From assembly GCA_002205965.3 (NCBI GenBank), contig NADL03000215.1:24019-88018 (forward strand): a stretch of DNA of 64,000 nt, written 5' to 3'. The notes beneath the pieces were generated by a model, which worked only from the letters and a program-made list of their open reading frames with translations, did not search any database and had not been told where the DNA came from. This DNA is from Kappaphycus alvarezii (taxonomy: Eukaryota; Rhodophyta; Florideophyceae; Gigartinales; Solieriaceae). Below, piece after piece: positions 1 to 9,700 of this stretch (within the stretch, counting starts at the first letter, position 1; each line of letters begins with the position of its first letter). The position numbers and the translations under genes were made by a program.

Positions 1-2773
1 TTTTTGAGAATATCACCACATCATAGATATAAACTCTTGCAAATGGAAGTCCTTTCAAAACCTCGTTCATCATTCTTTGGAATGTAGCTGGGGCATTCAT
101 GAGACCAAAAGGCATCACTTCGAACCTGAATGTACCGGCTTTGCTGGTAAAAGTTGTTATTTCCTTACATTTTTCATCTAATGGAATCTGCCAATAACCA
201 GTGTAAAGATCAATTGAGGTGAAGTATCTCCCGTCCTTCAAGTCCTCGAGGATTTCTTCCATGTTTGGAATCGGAAATCGATCGGGTATCATTCTCTGGT
301 TCAGCTGTCGGTAATCGACGCAAAAGCGAAGTTTTCCATCTTTCTTTGGTGCTATCACAACTGGAAATGACCATGGGGATGAAACTGGCCGAATAATATC
401 ATTTTCCAGCATACTTGTAACATTCTCTGAGATAAATTGGTCATATTTTGGCGGTTGACGTCTAGGCCTGTGGTAAATTGGTTGAGTATCGGTAAGTTCA
501 AATGAGTGAGTGACCGGTACACTTGCTTGTCTTAAATCTGATACACTCCATGCAATTACTTCGGAAGATGCTAACATGTCGGATATTTTCAGTGAGGCGG
601 CGGCGGGAAGGTGCTGCACTTTTCCTTGGATTTCTGCCATTTGGCGCCCTTTTTCTTCTTGATTCTCAACCTCAATATTTTGAAGGACCTTTTCCGGCGT
701 GCTCACATCTTCAGATATGGAATCCGATATATTCCTGTTTTCCTTGCAATTGTAATCTTCTTTCATGCTCCGAATTCCGTCCTTTGATTCGATATTATCG
801 CAAAAAGAAACACATTCAGGTGTCACACCTACCCTAGAATTCCAGTCTTCATCTGTTTCAAACCCAGAATCATAATCATCCCATGCCATGTTCAGTATCC
901 CCCGAGCGTACCCTTCTCCACTTCCGAAAGTGTTAGTTGGTTCGAAATCTTCGCTGTCATAGCTAGAAGTGAAATCTTCACTGTCCGTTTCTTTCAAATC
1001 TACCGGATGTGTGCTTTTGTCGAAATCCAGGGGCATCTTCACGGTTCTGCCGTCAACATTAACTGAAACGATTTGGTTGCCCAAGTCAATGCAGGTCCCT
1101 AGTCTTTCCATGGTAGGGCAGCCAATGATTGCATCGAAAGGGAGATCAGGCATGACAAGAAAGTCTAAATCAACTTTAGAGTCCCCAAAGAACACGGAAA
1201 CCTTGTCAACAGTGCCCATGCATTTTGATACGGTTCCATCCGCCACAGTTATTCTTCGAGTAGTTGGAATAATTTCAAGACCTAGATCTGTCACCAAAGT
1301 TTCTGAAATAAGGTTTGGAACAGCGCCCGAATCGAAAAGAGCTTGGGTTTGCATTCCCAATACTTTGACTGGTACTAGTTTAAGACGTCTTGGTGCTGTC
1401 GAGGCCGATTGAAGAAACAGTTTCTTACCCTTAGCGGACTTATTAGACCTGATAATTTTTTTGAGTTCTTTCCTCGCGTCCTCTGCGTCGCCCCTCAAAA
1501 GTTGACCAAACGTTATCCCAGTTGGGGCTGATGCAAGCTCAGCCACCAAATTGTACTTCTTCACATATTCTAGTACGTCCTTTGGGATATTCTTAAATTT
1601 CTTACTCTTTTTCGTCTTCTTGGCCGGAGTGACTCCAACTCCTGGAACAACTTGATCAGACCTCTTGGTTCGAGGAGGTACAGGTGCTGGGATATGTTCC
1701 AGCATTCCATAATCTAGCCTAGGTTTCTTCGATAAAATGTTCCCTTCCCCATCCCTTTTTGTCACATTGACTTGACTGATTTCTTCAGCGATGGATACGT
1801 TACCGGCATCCGTCAACTTGTGATCCTTTCTGTTTTGTAAGATTTTCATCTCTGGTCCTGACTCGCTCCTTGCGTCCGATAAATTTGCTTTTCTGTTGTC
1901 TTTAGACCAGCAGTTACTTTCATGATGCCCATATCGACCGCACTTTCCACAACGAGTGTTTCTATGTGGATTATCAGGACACCTATTTGCAAAGTGTCCA
2001 GGCTTGTGACAGTAGGAACAGACTTCTGCGGCCTTGGGGGCCCCAGACTGGTTCTTCTTAATGGTAAGAGTAAGGCTTTCCAACTGCGAGGTTATCATGT
2101 CAAGTCGATTATCGAATCGGGTTTCCAACCTTTCTTCCAAGTTTTTGACATCGCTCCTGACTGATTCCAATGCTGCTGCGCTAGTCGCTGGCCTTTGATA
2201 ATTCTTTTCAGGATGTACGATCGGCATAGATGTACGGGTTTCCGTCGGCATTTCACTTAGTGACTGAAACGTCTCCGAATTTTTGACAAATTCTACTATG
2301 GTACCCTTCAGTTCATTAAAAGTGTGAGGGCCCTTGATGAGGAGGAAATCGGAGAGCCGCTTATCCCCCATCGCCGCCTTACGCAGCATTCCGTACTTGG
2401 CTTGGGCGTTGAACCCAGCCTTTTCATAGAGATCACACAAGTATACCAATGAGCTTAACAAATCGTCGAAGTTGAGCCGGGCCTCTATGGCGGTACGAAT
2501 CATCTCATCTGGTTCTACCTCCTTAGCATATTCTTTCACAAGCCACTCACATACCTCACCGAAGTTACGCCCATTCCCGTTAAGAGACCACCCGTTGATA
2601 AACTTGGCCTTATATTTGTGCTTTGCGTCACCATGAAGATAGGCGAAGATACTTTCGGCCTTCTCTTCATCGCTCTTCTCACGCATCACAACGTTGACAT
2701 ATGTATAGAGAAACTCCTCAACGTCTTCATTCTTGCCCCCTGTGAACGTTATACGAGCAGCGTTGAGATCCAT
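1..2773 (-). CDS. gag-pol polyprotein, N-terminal part (Gag, zinc knuckles, protease, RT start), partial
   Basis: The start codon at 2773-2771 opens a frame that seems uninterrupted to the window edge (about 924 codons). It is intact at the three points in this stretch where element C has small deletions or insertions. In order it encodes a Gag-like domain (about residues 1-175), a predicted coiled-coil (about 205-240), two CX2CX4HX4C zinc knuckles (CSYCHKPGHFANRC near 252 and CGKCGRYGHHESNC near 275), a retropepsin-like protease with DSG (LFDSGAVPNLIS near 479), and the RT fingers and palm ([10 protein letters not shown]). The last visible RT motif reads YIYD instead of the YIDD of elements B, C and D, so the first catalytic aspartate of the YxDD box is replaced by tyrosine. 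The copy therefore looks open but should be inactive for DNA synthesis unless this is a base error at the window edge. Confidence 0.85.
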   Translation of the reverse strand, partial: MDLNAARITFTGGKNEDVEEFLYTYVNVVMREKSDEEKAESIFAYLHGDAKHKYKAKFINGWSLNGNGRNFGEVCEWLVKEYAKEVEPDEMIRTAIEARLNFDDLLSSLVYLCDLYEKAGFNAQAKYGMLRKAAMGDKRLSDFLLIKGPHTFNELKGTIVEFVKNSETFQSLSEMPTETRTSMPIVHPEKNYQRPATSAAALESVRSDVKNLEERLETRFDNRLDMITSQLESLTLTIKKNQSGAPKAAEVCSYCHKPGHFANRCPDNPHRNTRCGKCGRYGHHESNCWSKDNRKANLSDARSESGPEMKILQNRKDHKLTDAGNVSIAEEISQVNVTKRDGEGNILSKKPRLDYGMLEHIPAPVPPRTKRSDQVVPGVGVTPAKKTKKSKKFKNIPKDVLEYVKKYNLVAELASAPTGITFGQLLRGDAEDARKELKKIIRSNKSAKGKKLFLQSASTAPRRLKLVPVKVLGMQTQALFDSGAVPNLISETLVTDLGLEIIPTTRRITVADGTVSKCMGTVDKVSVFFGDSKVDLDFLVMPDLPFDAIIGCPTMERLGTCIDLGNQIVSVNVDGRTVKMPLDFDKSTHPVDLKETDSEDFTSSYDSEDFEPTNTFGSGEGYARGILNMAWDDYDSGFETDEDWNSRVGVTPECVSFCDNIESKDGIRSMKEDYNCKENRNISDSISEDVSTPEKVLQNIEVENQEEKGRQMAEIQGKVQHLPAAASLKISDMLASSEVIAWSVSDLRQASVPVTHSFELTDTQPIYHRPRRQPPKYDQFISENVTSMLENDIIRPVSSPWSFPVVIAPKKDGKLRFCVDYRQLNQRMIPDRFPIPNMEEILEDLKDGRYFTSIDLYTGYWQIPLDEKCKEITTFTSKAGTFRFEVMPFGLMNAPATFQRMMNEVLKGLPFARVYIYDVVIFSK

Positions 2774-2834
2774 GATTACAGAAAAGAAATCCCCTCGAAT
2801 AAGACTGCTCAACTCGAATACCTCGGGTGCAACC

Positions 2835-2852
2835 CCCTCCACAAGAGTACCA
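2835..2852 (-). other. Primer-binding site of element A
   Basis: Two bases inside the 5' LTR the minus strand reads TGGTACTCTTGTGGAGGG. The leading TGG is complementary to a tRNA CCA end. The same sequence occurs at this position in elements B, C and D. I could not assign the tRNA. Confidence 0.65.
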
Positions 2853-2854
2853 AA

Positions 2855-4402
2855 TGATAGGGGTAAATCGTCGGGAGAAGAGATATTCAGAATCAACCAC
2901 CCCAAGAAGGAGGTGTTGCAAGCGACAAAAGTGCTACCGTGGTATAGTTGAACGAACGAAAAGGAGTGTATAGGGACGACAGTTGAATGGGCTACAAGCA
3001 AGTATGGAAGGGGCAGGGTCTACCACCTATGCTTAGTGACTAGGGTAAAATAAATGCTTCTTGGGTCTGAAGTTGACTCTCAACTTCCTAACTATTTGGG
3101 ACTGAGCTTGAAGCTGTCTGCCAACTTGCTTGACCTCTCCATGAGGAAGCGGTTTACTCAGCTTATATAGACTTTTGGCTAACCCTAAAGTCCGAACAAA
3201 ACTACAGAAGGTACCAGGAAATGCATACAAACAATTTGTGTGGATGATATACTCTAAACAAAAGATACTTAAGAAACTAACAATCAATGAGGTCCTCTTA
3301 TTTCCCATTCTCTAAATCAGATCCAAACAACTCCTCTAAAATATCCATGCTGTCCAAGCAGTCCCCACAAATATCTGCGAATGGCTCACAGCTCTCTATT
3401 CCCTCCTGGGAGATATCTAAACTACTAAAGATATCTCCATCCGGTTCCAGCGTCGGCACCACTTGATCCATACTCTCCAGTCCAGGCCCCACCAGTACAA
3501 CACTTTCCATGCCCCCATTTCCCTCATCCAACTCGTCCTCGTCCTCGTCATCCTCCTCTTCCTCCTCTTCATCCTCATCCTCATCCCATCCTATCCTCAT
3601 CTTCAACCTCATCCTCATCCTCATCCTCTCTCATCCTCATCCTCATCCTCATCCTCATCCTCGTCCTCTCGTTATTAACCTCATAGACCAATCCAGGGGC
3701 TACCCACTCCTCAAAGGTCTCCCCAGCTCCCTCCTCGATGTCCCACTCCTGACCCTCAGGTACCTCCTCGGCCTCATCCTCGACGAAGAGCTTGCGGACG
3801 AATTCTATTATCTTCTTCTTAGTCTGCCGTCTCAGGTAGTCGTCTGCATCCGTCGGGCCATATACTGCGAGCGCAAGGCCGTTTAAGGGGCGAGAGGGGC
3901 GGTTTTTAGTGATGGGGGCGGAGGGGCGAAGGTTGCTCATTTTGGTTGTAAATGATTGTAGACGGAGGATAGAGGGTGTTTTGGGTGTGTTGGGGAGAGG
4001 AGTGATGAGTAAAATGATCAGGGACGTTTGAAACTTGGAATAAAAAGGTTTAAATAGGCTCCCGGGGCAGGTTCTATCGATTAGGAATAGGTAAAATAAA
4101 TCTGCAAGGGATTTTGTAGTAGTGCATTTGCGCCCTTTTTCTCAAAAAAAACGAATTTGGAGGAGGAGGTAAGCAAAAAGGGAAAAAGAACTTGATTCGG
4201 GATCGATTCAGAGGGGTAGATACAGTATAAAAATATCTAGATAAAATGGAAGTAAATTTGGGGAGGACCGCGGTAATGATAAGCGAGGTTCAGGGAGGAC
4301 GAGGAAGGACCGGAACTATAAGCAAATTTGGACAAGGAGAGGTAGTACAGTAAACTATAGGCCTGTAGATGACGGCGACAAAAAAAAAATCTGCGCCTAA
4401 CA
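2855..4402 (-). repeat. 5' LTR of element A (1548 bp)
   Basis: The LTR begins TGTTAGGCGCAGA and ends TTTACCCCTATCA on the minus strand, giving TG...CA ends. It is almost identical to both LTRs of element C and carries the LTR ORF in broken form. Confidence 0.93.
3298..3940 (-). pseudogene. LTR-encoded acidic protein, frameshifted copy
   Basis: This is the element A copy of the LTR ORF that is intact at 33915-34559. It starts with the same MSNLRPSAPITKNRP and ends with the same ILEELFGSDLENGK. The span is 643 bases, not a multiple of three, and the frame is lost inside the GAGGAT-type acidic tract where hexamer copies have been lost or changed. The N-terminal and C-terminal halves are therefore open in different frames. 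Slippage in the repeat is the likely cause, biological or by sequencing. Confidence 0.75.
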
Positions 4403-4632
4403 CGCGGCATGCCTGCTCGCCGGCACTCAGCCGACCCTGTAAGGAAGGTCATGTATTGTAGTGTTACCCATCAGCGACGACTTATCCCGCATAACGCATT
4501 AGCCGCGTGGATATAACCGACCACATCTTCCATGCACTAAAGTAGATACTGAACGTATTAAACTTCTTTCTTCTTAAAATAAAAAATGGTCTTTCGGCTT
4601 CCCTGTCGCCCACTTCCCTGTTTCAGAGGTGT

Positions 4633-5102
4633 CAAACGCCGGTCCCCGACGAACGGCTCCAGTCTGCTATCTCGTCTGAGCTTCACAGTTCGACGTTTGA
4701 TCGGATCTTCCGATCATCCTCTGACCGCGACAGATCTCGCCTCCTATCCGTCCGTGAGTCGTCCGCCTGTTCAGCTTTCTCAACTTGACCGCACCCTCAC
4801 CGCGGAACCTATCTGTCCTCGTAAGCTTAGATAGTCGCTGTATCTCTACGCCTCGGCCGCGCGATTTTCTCTGGTCATGATCGATGTCCGGTATGTGCTC
4901 GCCGTTCCAACGACGTCGCCCCGTTGCTCGATCCCCTGGGCAAACATGCCCTCACCTGTAAGTACAACGATGGGCAGACTCCTCGCCACAATGTCTTGCG
5001 TAACGCTTTCCATCGTTACTGTTGTCTGGAAAACCATGGGATAGACCGGATATATCTTCCAAGAGTAAAACACCCAAACCTTTTCCCTCGTTACTGTAGG
5101 AG
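4633..5102 (+). pseudogene. Non-LTR-type RT C-terminal domain I, 5' part (unit 1, split by element B)
   Basis: This is the same decayed domain described at 21694-22626. It contains the zinc-like CPVC...LDPLGKHALTC...RHN motif and the 65-bp miniature insertion at 5023-5087. The reading continues at 14207-14671 beyond element B. Confidence 0.7.
5023..5087 (+). mobile_element. Miniature 5'-truncated element, 65-bp copy (unit 1)
   Basis: This is the same insertion as 22084-22148 in unit 3, flanked by the 10-base duplication TCGTTACTGT. Its presence at the same place in every unit shows that it pre-dates the tandem amplification. Confidence 0.75.
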
Positions 5103-5448
5103 TGTTAGGCGCAGATTTTTTTTTGTCGCCGTCATCTACAGACCTTCAGTTTACTGTACTACCTATCCTTGTCCAAATTTGCTTATAGTTCCGGTCCTCC
5201 CTCGTCCTCCCTGAACCTCGCTTATCATTACCGCGGTCCTCTCCAAATTTACTTCCATTTTATCTAGATATTTTTACACTGTATCCACCCCTCTGAATCG
5301 ATCCCGAATTAAGTTCTTTTTCCCTTTTTGCTTACCTCCTCCTCCAAAATCTTTTTTTTTGAGACAAAGGGCGCAAATGCACTACTACAAAAATCCCTTG
5401 CAGATTTATTTTACCTATTTCTAATCTATAGAACCTGCCCCGGGAGCC

Positions 5449-5456
5449 TATTTAAA
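5449..5456 (+). promoter_or_regulatory. TATA-like box for the LTR ORF
   Basis: TATTTAAA lies 90 bases before the LTR ORF start codon. It is conserved in every A/B/C-type LTR, for example at 42264-42271 on the minus strand. Confidence 0.5.
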
Positions 5457-5545
5457 CACCTTTATTCCAAGTCTTAAACGCTCCCGATCATTTTGCTCAG
5501 CACTCCTGTCCCCCTACACACCCCGCTCACCCCTTTTACAGAAAC

Positions 5546-6199
5546 ATGACGTCAAATCGCCCCTCTGTCCCTATCTCCAAAAACCGCCCTTCCCGTCCCA
5601 TCAATGGCCTTCGTCTCGCCGCCTACGGGCCAACCGATGCCGACGACTACATCCGGCGTCAAACAAAGAAGAAAATCATCGAGTTCGTTCGCCGCCTCTT
5701 CATAGAAGAAGAGGCGAGGGAGGTAAGTGAGGATGAGACTGAGAAAGTCGAGGAGGAGAGCGGGGAGTCCTTCGAGGAATGGTTAGCCCCTGAGCTAGTG
5801 TACGAGACTCAGGGGAAAGAGGATGAGGTTAAAGAGGAGGATGGTTGAAGAGGAGGATGAGGATGAGGATGAGGATGAGGATGAGGATGAGGATGAAGAG
5901 GAGGATGAGGATGAGGATGAGGATGAGGATGAAGAGGAGGAAGAAAAGGATGACGAGGACGAGGACGAGTTGGAGAGGGAAATGGGGCATGGAAAGTGTT
6001 TTACTGGTGGGCCTGGACTGGAGAGTATGGATCAAGTGGTGCCGACGCTGGAACCGGATGGAGATATCTTTAGTAGTTTAGATATTTCCCAGGAGGGAAT
6101 AGAGAGCTGTGAGCCATTCGCAGATATTTGTGGGGACTGCTTGGACAGCATGGATTTTTAGAGGAGTTGTTTGGATCTGATTTAGAGAATGGGAAATAA
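5546..6199 (+). pseudogene. LTR-encoded acidic protein, B-type, frameshifted
   Basis: The start MTSNRPSVPISKNRP matches the intact protein at 33915-34559 through the first 85 or so residues (NGLRLAAYGPTDADDY; RRQTKKKIIEFVRRLF), with mainly conservative changes. A frame slip just before the acidic repeat (near 5840) and a single-base loss near 6153 (the frame ends SMDF instead of running on through DILEELF) interrupt it. The C-terminal segment SLDISQEGIESCEPF is identical to that of element C. The ORF lies about 90 bases downstream of TATTTAAA. Function is unknown. Confidence 0.75.
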
Positions 6200-6327
6200 G
6201 AGGACCTCATTGATTGTTAGTTTCTTAAGTATCTTTTGTTTAGAGTATATCATCCACACAAATTGTTTGTATGCATTTCCTGGTACCTTCTGTAGTTTTG
6301 TTCGGACTTTAGGGGTAGCCAAAAGTC

Positions 6328-6335
6328 TATATAAG
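6328..6335 (+). promoter_or_regulatory. TATA-like box for the gag-pol transcript
   Basis: TATATAAG lies downstream of the LTR ORF and about 310 bases before the LTR end. It is conserved in both LTR subfamilies, including the D-type LTRs that lack the ORF, which fits the genomic-RNA promoter at the U3/R border. Confidence 0.55.
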
Positions 6336-6642
6336 CTGAGTAAACCGCTTCCTCATGGAGAGGTCAAGCAAGTTGGCAGACAACTTCAAGCCAAGTCCAG
6401 AGTAGTAGGAAGTTGAGAGTCAACTTCAGACCCAAGAAGCATTTATTTTACCCTAGTCACTAAGCATAGGTGGTAGACCCTGCCCCTTCCATACTTGCTT
6501 GTAGCCCATTCAACTGTCTTCCCTATACACTCCTTTTCGTTCGTTCAACTATACCACGGTAGCACTTTTGTCGCTTGCAACACCTCCTTCTTGGGTGGTT
6601 GATTCTGAATATCTCTTCTCCCGACGATTTACCCCTATCATT

Positions 6643-6660
6643 TGGTACTCTTGTGGAGGG
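6643..6660 (+). other. Primer-binding site of element B
   Basis: TGGTACTCTTGTGGAGGG starts two bases after the LTR, the normal position for a tRNA primer site. The tRNA was not identified. Confidence 0.65.
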
Positions 6661-6729
6661 GGTTGCACCCGAGGTATTCGAGTTGAGCAGTCTTAGGGAA
6701 CCATTCGAGGGGATTTCTTTTCTGTAATC

Positions 6730-9700
6730 ATGGATCTCAACGCTGCTCGTATAACGTTCACAGGGGGCAAGAATGAAGACGTTGAGGAGTTTCTCTATAC
6801 ATATGTCAACGTTGTGATGCGTGAGAAGAGCGATGAAGAGAAGGCCGAAAGTATCTTCGCCTATCTTCATGGTGACGCAAAGCACAAATATAAGGCAAGT
6901 TTATCAACGGGTGGTCTCTTAACGGGAATGGGCGTAACTTCGGTGAGGTATGTGAGTGGCTTGTGAAAGAATATGCTAAGCAGGTAGAACCAGATGAGAT
7001 GATTCGTACCGCCATAGAGGCCCGGCTCAACTTCGACGATTTGTTAAGCTCATTGGTATACTTGTGTGATCTCTATGAAAAGGCTGGGTTCAACGCCCAA
7101 GCCAAGTACGGAATGCTGCGTAAGGCGGCGATGGGGATAAGCGGCTCTCCGATTTCCTCCTCATCAAGGGCCCTCACACTTTTAATGAACTGAAGGGTAC
7201 CATAGTAGAATTTGTCAAAAATTCGGAGACGTTTCAGTCACTAAGTGAAATACCGAGGGAAACCCGTACATCTATGCCGATCGTGCATCCTGAAAAGAAT
7301 TATCAAAGGCCAGCTACTAGCGCAGCAGCATTGGAATCAGTCAGGAGCGATGTCAAAAACTTGGAAGAAAGGTTGGAAACCCGATTCGATAATCGACTTG
7401 ACATGATAACATCGCAGTTGGAAAGCCTTACTCTTACCATTAAGAAGAACCAGTCTGGGGCCCCCAAGGCCGCAGAAGTCTGTTCCTACTGTCACAAGCC
7501 TGGACACTTTGCAAATAGGTGTCCTGATAATCCACATAGAAACACTCGTTGTGGAAAGTGCGGTCGTTACGGGCATCATGAAAGTAACTGCTGGTCTAAA
7601 GACAACAGAAGAGCAAATTTATCGGACGCGAGGAGTGAGTCAGGACCAGAGATGAAAATCTTACAAAACAGGAAGGATCAAAGGTTGGCGGATGCCGGTA
7701 ATGTATCCATCGCTGAAGAAATCAGTCAAGTTAATGTGACAAAAAGGGATGGGGAAGGGAACGTTTTGTCGAAAAAACCTAGGCTAGATTATGGAATGCT
7801 GGAGCATATCCCAGCACCTGTACCTCCTCGAACCAAGAGGCTTGATCAAGTTGTTCCAGGGGTGGGAAACACTTCGGCCAAGAAGACGAGAAAGAGTAAG
7901 AAATTTAAGAGTATCCCGAAGGACGTACCAGAATATGTGAAGAAGTACAATTTGGTGGCTGAGCTTGCATCGGCCCCAACTGGGATAACGTTTGGTCAAC
8001 TTTTGAGGGGCGACGCAGAGGATGCGAGAAAAGAACTCAAAAAAATTATCAGGTCTAATAAGTCCGCTAAGGGTAAGAAACTGTTTCTTCAATCGGCCTC
8101 GACAGCACCAAGACGTCTTAAACTAGTACCAGTCAAAGTATTGGGAATGAAAACCCAAGCTCTTTTCGATTCGGGCGCTGTTCCAAACCTTATCTCAGAA
8201 ACTTTGGTGACAGATTTAGGTCTCGAAATTATTCCAACTACTCGAAGAATAACTGTGGCGGATGGAACCGTCTCAAAATGCATGGGCACTGTTAACAAGG
8301 TTTCCGTGTTCTTTGGGGACTCTAAAGTTGATGTAGACTTTCTCGTCATGCCGGAGCTCCCTTTCGATGCAATCATTGGCTGTCCTACCATGGAAAGACT
8401 AGGGACCTGCATTGACTTGGGCAACCAAATCGTTTCAGTTAATGTTGACGGCAGAAACGTGAAGATGCCCCTGGATTTCGACAAAAGCACACATCCGGAA
8501 GATCTAAGAGAGACGGACAGTGAAGATTTCACTTCTAGCTATGACAGCGAAGATTCCGAACCAACTAACACTTTCGGAAGTGAGAAAGGGTACGCTCGGG
8601 GGACAATGAACATGACATGGGACGATTATGATTCTGGGTTTGAAACAGATGAAGAATGGAATTCTAGGGTAGGTTTGACACCTGAATGTGTTTCTTTTTG
8701 CGATAATATCGAATCAAAGGACGGAATTCGGGGCATGAAAGAAGATTACAATTGCACGGAAAACAAGAATATATCGAATTCCATATCTGAAGATGTGAGC
8801 ACGCCGGAAGAGGTCCTTCAAAATTTGGAGGGTGAGGATCAAGAAAAGGACCAGCGCCAAATTGGAGAAATTCAAGAAAAAGTACAGCACCTTCCAGCCC
8901 CCGCCTCAATGATAATATCCGACATGTTAACATCTTCCGAAGTAATTGCATGGAGCGTTTCCGATCTAAGACAAGCAAGTGTACCGGTCACTCACTCATT
9001 TGAACTTACCGATACTAAACCAATTTACCACAGGCCTAGACGTCAACCGCCAAAATATGACCAATTTATCTCCGAAAATGTTACAAGTATGCTGGAAAAT
9101 GATATTATTCGGCCAGTTTCATCCCCATGGTCATTTCCAGTTGTGGTAGCACCAAAGAAGGATGGAAAACTTCGCTTTTGCGTCGATTACCGACAACTGA
9201 ACCAGAGAATGATACCCGATCGATTTCCGATCCCAAATATGGAGGAAATCCTCGAGGACTTGAAGGACGGGAGATACTTCACCTCAATTGATCTTTACAC
9301 TGGTTATTGGCAGATTCCATTGGATGAAAATGCAAGGAAAAAACAACTTTTACCAGCAATGCCGGTACATTCAGGTTCGAAGTGATGCCTTTTGGTCTCA
9401 TGAATGCCCCAGCTACATTCCAAAGAATGATGAACGAGGTTTTGAAAGGACTTGCATTTGCAAGAGTTTATATCGATGATGTGGTAATATTCTCAAAAAC
9501 CTTGGATCAGCACATCTCGCATGTCAAGACGATGGTGGAGAGAATAGCTGCGTACAGCCTGAAAATTAAGTTAAGCAAATGCTTCTTTGCGAAAACGTCT
9601 ATCCAATTACTCGGTCATATCGTCGATCAAGGGAATTAAAGTGGATCCAGAGAAAACGAAAAAAATCAAGTTGGCACCAAGGCCCGCTTCAAAGACGGAG

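Larger units (their letters stand above)
1..4402 (-). mobile_element. Element A: Ty3/gypsy LTR retrotransposon, 5' part, runs off window start
   Basis: Read on the minus strand, the 5' LTR is 2855-4402, followed by a primer-binding site, a leader and gag-pol up to the RT active site at the window edge. It is nearly identical to 38214-42614 of element C. The flank after the LTR is CGCGG followed by 4-kb unit sequence, the same target site as element C. The left flank is outside the window, so its target duplication cannot be checked. Confidence 0.95.
4403..5102 (+). repeat. 4-kb tandem unit 1, first part
   Basis: This is the first 700 bases of a unit that continues at 14207 after the insertion of element B. 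It starts CGCGGCATGCCTGCTCGCC, the phase used here for all units. It shares diagnostic bases with unit 6 (CATGTATTG near 4451; GGATCTTCCGATC near 4703) where units 2-5 have CATGTACTG and GGATCTCCCGATC. The first 230 bases show no gene. Confidence 0.9.
5103..6640 (+). repeat. 5' LTR of element B (1538 bp)
   Basis: It has TGTTAGGCG...CCCTATCA ends and a TATTTAAA box (5449-5456) upstream of the LTR ORF and a TATATAAG box (6328-6335) upstream of the presumed R-U5 region. The first 400 or so bases and the last 800 are nearly identical to the LTRs of A and C, but the stretch around 5510-5830 is strongly diverged. Confidence 0.93.

Noticed and set aside
969..1412. 147-aa plus-strand ORF (repeated at 8089-8532 minus, 39173-39616 plus)
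   Set aside because: It is a shadow antisense to the protease region of gag-pol; it is conserved only because gag-pol is.
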